DNA of 6,593 bases, from positions 1-6,593 of the forward strand of contig JBBSGJ010000133.1 in NCBI GenBank assembly GCA_038254195.1, in the 5' to 3' direction. Under the pieces are notes generated by a model, which saw only the letters and a list, made by a program, of their open reading frames with translations, had not been told where the DNA came from and made no database searches. Position 1 is the stretch's first letter. Each line of letters opens with the position of its first letter. This DNA is from JBBQAA01 sp038254195. GTDB taxonomy: Bacteria; Actinomycetota; Thermoleophilia; Solirubrobacterales; Solirubrobacteraceae. Made by a program: the position numbers and the translations under genes. Of the stretch, positions 1 to 5,346 are shown piece after piece.

Positions 1-469
1 CGGGCTCACCGCCGCTGCGAGGCAGCGCGGAGGCGGAGGACGAGGCGGAGCTCGTCGTGGACGGAGCGGTGGGGGGGGGGGTCACAGTGGCCGGGGGGGA
101 CGCCGTCGTCGAGCTGGAGGTGGTGGTGCCGGAGGACGCCGTGCCGGAGGACGTCGTGCCGGAGGACGCCGTGCCGGAGGACGTCGTGCCGGAGGACGTC
201 GTGCCGGAGGACGTCGTGCCGGAGGACGGCGTGCCGGAGGACGGCGTGCCGGAAGTGCCCGAGGAACCCGACGAGCCGGAGGTCCCGGAGGGTGTCCCGG
301 GGGAACCCGGGGTCGTCCCGGAACCCTTCCCGGTCCCCCCACCCTGGGGGTGCGCGAACGGATCCTGGTACTGGTCATCCCCCGCGCTCTGCGCCAGCGC
401 CGGAGCGGCGGGCGAGCCGAAGGCGAGTAGGAGAGCGAGAGCAGAGGCAAGGGCAGCAGAGCGACGCAT
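1..469 (-). CDS. Secreted Gly/Thr/Ser/Pro-rich surface protein with LPxTG-like motif (partial, C-terminus beyond left edge)
   Basis: Reading the minus strand from ATG at 469-467 gives an uninterrupted frame of 156 residues that runs off the left edge, so no stop codon is seen. Residues 1-26 form a clear signal peptide (MRRSAALASALALLLAFG core, ALA|Q cleavage). The mature start is QSAGDDQYQDPF, a style I associate with Solirubrobacterales exported proteins. The rest is low complexity: Gly/Thr/Ser/Pro up to about residue 74, then eight GT[T/A/P]SS units (about 75-115), then a Thr/Ser/Ala/Pro stretch. Residues 149-153 are LPRSG followed by GEP. This resembles a sortase-type LPxTG signal with Ser for Thr, and a membrane helix with a basic tail would be expected just outside the window. 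Likely role: a disordered, wall-anchored or surface-exposed stalk; no enzymatic domain is visible. It is divergent from the secreted protein at 537. Alternative: an ordinary disordered exported protein whose LPRSG is coincidental. Confidence 0.5.
   Translation of the reverse strand, partial: MRRSAALASALALLLAFGSPAAPALAQSAGDDQYQDPFAHPQGGGTGKGSGTTPGSPGTPSGTSGSSGSSGTSGTPSSGTPSSGTTSSGTTSSGTTSSGTASSGTTSSGTASSGTTTSSSTTASPPATVTPPPTAPSTTSSASSSASALPRSGGEP
71..81. repeat. G11/C11 homopolymer inside the surface-protein gene
   Basis: Eleven consecutive G on the plus strand (C on the coding strand) encode part of Thr-Pro-Pro-Pro at residues 130-133 of the surface protein. The frame as given continues sensibly into the LPRSG motif, so this length looks like the in-frame state. 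A one-base change would shift the frame before the presumed anchor. Confidence 0.9.
126..245 (-). repeat. 15-bp tandem repeat, 8 units, encoding GT[T/A/P]SS
   Basis: Eight back-to-back 15-bp units (plus strand GTGCCGGAGGACGNC) occupy this stretch with no spacers; a ninth, degenerate copy begins at 246. Units differ only at one base (C, T or G at position 14), which on the coding minus strand changes one codon between GCG, ACG and CCG, so the variable residue is Ala, Thr or Pro while Gly-Thr and Ser-Ser stay fixed. Because the unit is five codons, gain or loss of units keeps the frame and only changes stalk length. Confidence 0.95.
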
Positions 470-536
470 GATCGTCCAGGGTAGATCAGACTCCGGCGGG
501 GGGCGAAACTTTCCACCCCGACCCCTACAGACCACG
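470..536. promoter_or_regulatory. Divergent intergenic region with two dyads
   Basis: These 67 bp separate the divergent starts at 469 (minus) and 537 (plus), so promoters for both genes are expected here. Two symmetric elements are visible. TGATC-N10-GATCA at 469-488 has perfect 5-bp arms and spans the candidate minus -10. An imperfect dyad at 499-519 centres on C509, with 8 of 10 positions paired (GGGG..GAAA-C-TTTC..CCCC). With a 1-nt centre it looks more like a DNA-binding operator than an RNA hairpin. No clear Shine-Dalgarno or -10 was found for the plus-strand gene. Confidence 0.35.
478..483 (-). promoter_or_regulatory. Candidate -10 element (TACCCT) for the surface-protein gene
   Basis: On the minus strand TACCCT fits the actinobacterial TAnnnT -10 pattern and ends 8 nt before the ATG at 469. 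A transcript starting 6-8 nt downstream would begin at or next to the start codon, giving a leaderless mRNA, which fits the weak ribosome binding site. No convincing -35 was found. The hexamer is short and could be chance. Confidence 0.25.
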
Positions 537-2165
537 ATGCCCATGCCCCGAGCCCTCCAGCGCCTCCTCCCCACCCTCCTCGCCCTGGGAACCCTCGCCA
601 CAATCACCCCCGCACGCGCCACCGCGGGGACGTACGACGTCTACTCCTGCCGCACGCCGACCGGCTTCGACAGCGCCCTCAGCGGTTGGACGGGAACTGC
701 GAACGAGGTGGGGGGCGTCTTGGTGACGAATACCTGTGGGGAGGGTGGGCTCGGGTCCTTTGGTGGCGCCGTCACTTCCGGTCCGGCCCCAGAAGACCAA
801 GCTGCTCAGTGGCGCTTCGATGCACCGGCCAACACGACCATTGACCACTACATGATGTTGCGAAGCGTCCGCGCTACTTCTTCCCCGGGCGGGGCGAAGG
901 CCTTTGGCTTCTTTGAAGACGAGATCAGCGTCGACCAACAACACCTGATTGACACGTGCGCCCCTGCGTCCGCACTGCCGTGCACTGCGCTTGGTGACGA
1001 GAGCAACCCGTTTGCCGACTCCAACCGCCTCGTACGGACCGGCCGGAGCGCCCATCGGCTCTTCGCGATAATGAAGTGCACGTCCTATACGAGCTGCGGC
1101 GCCTCCGCCTCCAATGGGCGTTTTCGGATCTACCAGGCGCAGATTGGGCTGAAGGACGACGTGGACCCGAGCGTCTCGGCCCTCGGCGGCGATCTCCTGG
1201 GCCGTCCTGGAGCCGTGGGAGGAGCGGGTGTTGTCTCCTTCTCAGCATTCGACCTTGGCGGGGGAATCGAGAGTGCGGAACTCCTCGTCGACGGCACGAG
1301 CCTTGCGGTAATGGCCATGCAAGGGCGGGGGGCCGGGTGTACACGGCCGTTTACGGCGGTTGTGCCCTGCCCCTTCTCGACCTCCGGTGACCTACCACTC
1401 GACACCGCCCGCCTTGGCAACGGATTGCACCGGGTACAGGTTCGAGTGACCGACGCAGGCGGCAACGTCGGGTACTCGACCTCCGCGCTCGTGACGACGC
1501 GAAACGCAGAAAGGCCGGCACTGCCCAATGGCAGCATCCCCGACAAGCACGCGCGCCTGTCGGTGTCATTTCGTGGCCGGCAGATGAGGACTGTTCGGTT
1601 CGGACGAACCTACCGAGCGTCCGGGCGGCTGACGACCGCTGGCGGCCAGCCCATCGTGGGCGCACGCGTGGCCGTGTCCTCCCGGCTTCAGCAGGCCGGA
1701 GCGCGGTGGAGGGTCGTCGCGATCGCGACGACCGGGTCGCGGGGAGGCTTTGGTTTCCGACCCCGGCGTGGTGCCTCCCGAAGCTTCCGCTTCGCCTACC
1801 GGGCCTACTCGTCCGACCGGCGCCCCGCGGCGGCCCGCACGATCCGCTTGCGCGTACGGGCGGGGATCAGGCTCTCGGTGCGTCCGCGCTTCCTGCGCAA
1901 CGGTCGGACGGCGGCCTTCCGCGTGCGCTTACTCGGGGGACCGGGGCGGAAGGGGACCCTCGTGAGCGTGCAGGTCATGCGACCGCAGCGGACGACCTTC
2001 GCCACCCGGGGAGCCGGACGCAACGGAATCGCGACGGTGCGGCACCACTTCCGCTACACCTACCGTCCGACCTCGTACCTGTTCCGGGCGGTCGTTCAAT
2101 CCCAGCGCGGCTACCCCTATCTCGGGGCGGCTTCGGGCCTGGTGCGCCTGCGCGTCCGGCCGTAG
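537..2165 (+). CDS. Secreted multi-domain beta-sandwich protein, Ig-like, Arg-rich C-terminus
   Basis: ATG at 537 gives 542 aa and is chosen because it begins a good signal peptide (MPMPRALQRLLPTLLALG, cleavage near residue 30). The frame stays open upstream to 57, but only as the antisense shadow of the repeat gene. ATG at 543 is an alternative. Residues 31-205 (YDVYSC start, C38, C67, C141, C149, C181, C187) resemble a Cys-stabilised lectin-like domain that I associate with Thermoleophilia exported proteins. Residues 207-322 look like an Ig-like domain (SFSAFDLGGGIESAELLVDG; HRVQVRVTDAGGNVG) with C268 and C278. Residues 340-542 form two beta-sandwich-like repeats. By hand count residues 341-542 hold 44 Arg, 1 Lys, 1 Asp and no Glu. 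No catalytic motif is visible. The TAG stop lies 13 bp before the flippase start, suggesting co-transcription. Inferred role: extracellular binding or structural protein, perhaps on an anionic glycan. Parts of this gene are less GC-rich than its neighbours. Confidence 0.85.
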   Translation: MPMPRALQRLLPTLLALGTLATITPARATAGTYDVYSCRTPTGFDSALSGWTGTANEVGGVLVTNTCGEGGLGSFGGAVTSGPAPEDQAAQWRFDAPANTTIDHYMMLRSVRATSSPGGAKAFGFFEDEISVDQQHLIDTCAPASALPCTALGDESNPFADSNRLVRTGRSAHRLFAIMKCTSYTSCGASASNGRFRIYQAQIGLKDDVDPSVSALGGDLLGRPGAVGGAGVVSFSAFDLGGGIESAELLVDGTSLAVMAMQGRGAGCTRPFTAVVPCPFSTSGDLPLDTARLGNGLHRVQVRVTDAGGNVGYSTSALVTTRNAERPALPNGSIPDKHARLSVSFRGRQMRTVRFGRTYRASGRLTTAGGQPIVGARVAVSSRLQQAGARWRVVAIATTGSRGGFGFRPRRGASRSFRFAYRAYSSDRRPAAARTIRLRVRAGIRLSVRPRFLRNGRTAAFRVRLLGGPGRKGTLVSVQVMRPQRTTFATRGAGRNGIATVRHHFRYTYRPTSYLFRAVVQSQRGYPYLGAASGLVRLRVRP

Positions 2166-2178
2166 TCCCGCCGCTACC

Positions 2179-3504
2179 GTGCGCGGCGTGTCCGACCCCG
2201 CCGCGCCCGCCGCCCCTCGCGCCGCGGGCGCCCGGGCCCTGCGCGCCCGGGTCGCCTCGGTCCGCTCCGCCGCCGCCGACCCCGAGACGCTGCGCTCCAT
2301 CGGCCTCGCCGGCGCCATGGTCGTCACCAACGTCGTCGCCCTCGCGCTCACCGTCGTCTTCGGGCGCATCCTCGGCACGGACGGCTACGGCGCTGTGGCC
2401 GCGCTCATCGCCGCGTTCCTCATCGTCGCCGTGCCCGGCAACGCCCTCCAGCTCGCGACCGCCCGTGCCGGCTCGCTCGGGGAGCTCGGGCATGGCGCCG
2501 AGCTCCACGCCACCCTCGACCGCTGGGCCCGCCGCCTGCTGGTGCTCACCGTGCTCGCCGCCGTCGGCGGAGCGCTCGCCCGGCGACCGCTCGCGGCCGT
2601 CGTCGGCATCGACGAGGAGTGGGGCGCCGCCGCCATCCCGGTTACCGCCGTCCTCTGGGTCCTGCTCTGCGTCCAGCGCGGCGCGTTCCAGGCCCTCGGC
2701 GCCTACAAGGTCGTCGGGGTCTCCATGGTCGTCGAGCAGATCGCGCGCCTCGCCCTGGGCGCCGGCCTCGCCCTCGCCGGCCTCGGCGCCACGGGAGCCT
2801 TCCTCGGCAGCCCCCTGGCCATCGCGGCGATCGCGGTGGGCCTGGGACTCAGGCTCCGCCGTCGGCTCGCCCCCTCCGGGCGCGCGCACGGCGGGCACCG
2901 GCTGCGGCGCCACCTCCGGGCGTCCACCGCGCCCATCCTCGGCCTCTTCGTCGTCATCGGCCTGCAGAACCTCGACGTGATCGTCGCCAACCACCGCCTC
3001 GACGACGACGCGGCGGGGGCGTACTCCGGCGCCGCCGTCGCCGCGAAGGTGACGATCTGGGTGGCGGTGGGGATCGCCTTCGGCATCGTGCCCGAGGCCA
3101 CCCGCCGGGCCGCCGCGGGGGCCGACCCGCGGGGCGTCCTCGCCCGCGGCCTGCTCGTGCTCGCCGCCGCCGCGCTTCCCGCCCTGGTCATCTTCGCCGC
3201 CGTCCCCCACCTCCTGCTCAAGACCGCGCTCGGGCCGAAGTTCGCGCCGGGGGGCGACGTCGTCCTGCTCCTCGGTGTCGCCTTCACCCTCCTGGCCGCG
3301 CTCTACCTCGTCGTCCAGTACCTGCTCGCGCTGCGCCGCTGGCGCTTCCTCATCCCACTCGCCCTGCTCGCCCTGCTCGAGCCCCTCATCCTCCTCCTGC
3401 CCCCGGCCACCCGCACCGGCCTGGCCACGAGCGTCCTCGCGGTGCAGGGCGCCGCCGCCCTCATCGGCGGGGTCGCCCTCCTCCGCCACCGCCCCACCAC
3501 ATGA
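2179..3504 (+). CDS. Polysaccharide flippase, Wzx-like (MOP exporter superfamily)
   Basis: GTG start at 2179 gives 441 aa; GTG at 2188 is an equally possible start, and neither has a clear Shine-Dalgarno. Residues 1-38 are an Ala/Arg/Pro-rich cytoplasmic tail. From residue 41 on there are about 12 hydrophobic segments, as expected for the family. Typical features are GRILGTDGYGAVAALIA (62-78) between the first two helices, QLATAR (91-96), QNLDVIVANHRL followed by AGAYSGAAVAAK (263-290, the usual start of the second half), and FGIVPEATRRAAAG (301-314). Length is normal. The expected role is flipping lipid-linked oligosaccharide units across the cytoplasmic membrane for a surface polysaccharide. 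It lies 13 bp after the secreted protein and overlaps the next gene by ATGA, so it is the middle gene of a probable operon. Substrate cannot be read from the sequence. Alternative family label: polysaccharide biosynthesis protein of unknown glycan. Confidence 0.88.
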   Translation: MRGVSDPAAPAAPRAAGARALRARVASVRSAAADPETLRSIGLAGAMVVTNVVALALTVVFGRILGTDGYGAVAALIAAFLIVAVPGNALQLATARAGSLGELGHGAELHATLDRWARRLLVLTVLAAVGGALARRPLAAVVGIDEEWGAAAIPVTAVLWVLLCVQRGAFQALGAYKVVGVSMVVEQIARLALGAGLALAGLGATGAFLGSPLAIAAIAVGLGLRLRRRLAPSGRAHGGHRLRRHLRASTAPILGLFVVIGLQNLDVIVANHRLDDDAAGAYSGAAVAAKVTIWVAVGIAFGIVPEATRRAAAGADPRGVLARGLLVLAAAALPALVIFAAVPHLLLKTALGPKFAPGGDVVLLLGVAFTLLAALYLVVQYLLALRRWRFLIPLALLALLEPLILLLPPATRTGLATSVLAVQGAAALIGGVALLRHRPTT

Positions 3505-3893
3505 TCGGCCGCCTCGTGCTCATGATCCTCGCCGCCGCGGCGCTCGCGTGGTGCATCCTCGGCCTGCGCGAGACCCGTCTCGAAAACGCCGCCGGCAGCG
3601 CCGCCGGCGCCCTCGGCGCCGAGTCGCCTCCGCGCATCGCCCGGGCCCAGGGGCTCCTGCACCGCGCGGCCGAGCTCTCGGCCGATCGAGAGCCCCAGGT
3701 ACGCGAGCTCCAGCTCCTGCTCCTGGCCGGCCGCGCCCGCGAGGCGCTCGCCCTCGCCCGCCGCCTCGCCGCCGCCGAACCGGAGAACGGCTTCGCCTGG
3801 TTCGGGGTCGCCGCCGCCGCGCAGAGCCTCGATCCTCCGCTCGCCGCCCGGGCGCGCGCTCGCCTGCGCCGGCTCAGCCCGCCGGTTCGCTGA
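3501..3893 (+). CDS. Small membrane-anchored TPR-like helical protein
   Basis: ATG at 3501 overlaps the flippase stop in ATGA, which fixes the start and implies translational coupling. The 130-aa product has one N-terminal hydrophobic segment (residues 3-21, LVLMILAAAALAWCILGL), with no obvious cleavage site, so probably a membrane anchor. Residues 44-125 are predicted by eye to be amphipathic helices in a TPR-like pattern: ARAQGLLHRAAEL, REALALARRLAAAEPENGFAW (split over 80-100), FGVAAAAQSLD, and a final ARARARLRRLSP. Such helical repeats are known at the C-terminus of many O-antigen ligase/polymerase-like proteins; here the facing polymerase ends without one. It is therefore inferred to be a stand-alone accessory partner for glycan assembly. 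The stop TGA at 3891-3893 lies inside the end of the convergent polymerase gene (20-bp overlap). Exact family not recognised. Confidence 0.8.
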   Translation: MIGRLVLMILAAAALAWCILGLRETRLENAAGSAAGALGAESPPRIARAQGLLHRAAELSADREPQVRELQLLLLAGRAREALALARRLAAAEPENGFAWFGVAAAAQSLDPPLAARARARLRRLSPPVR

Positions 3894-5346
3894 CGTCCTC
3901 GCGCTCGGCGAGCGCCACGAGCGTGCCCGCGAGCCCCATCGCCACGAGGGTCAGCGCCGGCATCTCCCAGTCCCAGTCCAGTCCCGCGTGCACGAAGAAG
4001 ACGACGAGCGCCGCGACAGGACCGGCCGCGGTCGCCGGCCTGCTCCGCCAGGCCCGGCGGCCCGCCGCTCCGAGCGCGGCCAGGAAGGCGGCGAGCAGCG
4101 CGAGCCCCACGACCCCGAGCTCGGCCAGCGTCTGGAGGTAGAGCGAGTGCGCCTGATGGACGGTGTCGTCCACCCGCCGCTCCCGTAGCCACGCGGCCTC
4201 GAAGGAGCCCGGGCCGCCGCCGCGGAGGGGAGCGTCCCGCCACTCGGCCACCGCGACGCGCCAGTACTCGTAGCGCAGCGAGTCCGCCGAGCCGAACCGC
4301 GAGGCGGTCGCGCCGTAGCGGGGAGTGGAACCACCCCGGCGCTCGGCCGCGACCACCGCGACCCCGAGCCCGAGAACGCCCAGCACGGCCACACCGAGCA
4401 GCGCGCGCCGCCACGCGAGCCCGAGTCGCCGGTCCGCGTCCCCGTGCTCGCCCAGACGCCGGGCGGCCAGCGCCGCCACCGCCGCGCTCAGCCCCGTGAC
4501 CGCGAGGAGGCCGGCCCCGGCGGCCTCCCGCACGTCGAGCGACCGCCCGAGCTCCGTGATGCCGGGCAGGAGCACCGCCGCGACGATCACGGGCATCGCG
4601 ACGAGCATGGCCACCACAGCGGCCCACACCTGGCGGCGCACCGGGGTGAGCAGGACGAGCACGGCCAGGCCCGCGAGCGCGGCGGCGAGCGCGCCCCGTG
4701 AGAAGCTCAGCCACAGGCCGAGCGCGAGCGGCACGCCGGCGGCGGCGGCGGCCGCCTGCAGCCCGGGCGCTCGGCGAGGGTCGGCCGCCAACCGGACGGC
4801 GAGCACCCAGCCCAGTGCGGCGAGCGCGCCCATCACGTTCGAGTAGGTGTAGGGCTGCTCGAGCCGCCCGGCCGCCGTCTTCGAGCGGGCGAGCTCGACG
4901 AGCCCCGGGAGCCAGCGCTCGGCCAGGGCGAAGCCGACGACCACGAGGGCACCGGCGCACACCGCGGGCTCGACCCAGTCCCCCGCCCGCCCCCGCAACC
5001 ACGCCGCCGCGGCCAGGAAGGCCCCGAGGTAGACGACATCGCGCTGCAGCGCGGCGACGGCCGGGATGGACAGGGGCGCCCAGGCCAGCCCGAGCGCGGT
5101 CCACACCGTGAGCCCCGCCAGCGCCGCGACCGCGATCCGACCCGCCACCCCCCGCGGCAGGGCGACCGGAGCCCGCGCCGCCGCGAGCGCCACCAGCGCC
5201 CACGCCACGAGCCCCGCCCACCAGCGCGCCTCGGGGTAGTAGCCGCCCTTGGCGAAGGCGAGCGCCACGGGGCCGAGCAGCACGACGGCGGCCGGTGCCG
5301 CGCGCACGCCCAGCCGGGGCGGGGCCGGCGTCAGCGTCGCGCTCAC
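3874..5346 (-). CDS. O-antigen polymerase/ligase-like membrane protein (Wzy/WaaL type)
   Basis: GTG at 5346-5344 gives 490 aa; it overlaps the acyltransferase stop as GTGA and has a good GGAGG site 7 nt upstream, so the much longer open frame to 6150 is not used. The protein is mostly membrane helices. Family signatures are present in order: TYSNVMG (167-173); LSFSRGAL (213-220); a long extracytoplasmic loop from about 334 with RYEYWRVAVAEWRDAPL then GGGPGSF (358-382); HQAHSLYLQTLAELGVVGL (397-415); and HAGLDWDWEMPAL (453-465), a form common in actinobacterial members. Known members polymerise glycan repeats or transfer a finished glycan onto an acceptor on the outer face of the membrane, using lipid-linked donors. 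Which of the two applies cannot be told from sequence. No C-terminal TPR domain follows the last helix (ends EREDVSEPAG). It converges with the TPR-like gene. Confidence 0.88.
   Translation of the reverse strand: MSATLTPAPPRLGVRAAPAAVVLLGPVALAFAKGGYYPEARWWAGLVAWALVALAAARAPVALPRGVAGRIAVAALAGLTVWTALGLAWAPLSIPAVAALQRDVVYLGAFLAAAAWLRGRAGDWVEPAVCAGALVVVGFALAERWLPGLVELARSKTAAGRLEQPYTYSNVMGALAALGWVLAVRLAADPRRAPGLQAAAAAAGVPLALGLWLSFSRGALAAALAGLAVLVLLTPVRRQVWAAVVAMLVAMPVIVAAVLLPGITELGRSLDVREAAGAGLLAVTGLSAAVAALAARRLGEHGDADRRLGLAWRRALLGVAVLGVLGLGVAVVAAERRGGSTPRYGATASRFGSADSLRYEYWRVAVAEWRDAPLRGGGPGSFEAAWLRERRVDDTVHQAHSLYLQTLAELGVVGLALLAAFLAALGAAGRRAWRSRPATAAGPVAALVVFFVHAGLDWDWEMPALTLVAMGLAGTLVALAEREDVSEPAG

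Noticed and set aside
126..245. Regular repeats as a possible CRISPR array
   Set aside because: Units are 15 bp, directly abutting, with no spacers, and in frame within a signal-peptide protein.
499..519. Dyad as an intrinsic terminator
   Set aside because: The centre is one nucleotide, two pairs are mismatched, no U-tract follows, and it lies between divergent starts rather than after a gene.
82..603. Minus-strand open frame of 173 codons (Arg/Pro-rich ARRPP repeats)
   Set aside because: It is an out-of-frame reading of the repeat gene; it lacks a signal peptide and crosses the divergent promoter region into the opposite gene.
1706..2980. Plus-strand open frame of 424 codons spanning the end of the secreted gene and the flippase
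   Set aside because: Ser/Pro/Arg-rich low-complexity translation without motifs; the overlapped genes in other frames have clear family features.
1975..3489. Minus-strand open frame of 504 codons, Gly/Asp/Glu/Arg-rich
   Set aside because: Antisense shadow of the flippase gene, caused by scarcity of stop codons in GC-rich DNA; no recognisable domain.
2619..3500. Upstream open extension of the TPR-like gene frame
   Set aside because: Arg/Pro-rich shadow of the flippase; the ATGA overlap at 3501 and the membrane segment that follows mark the real start.
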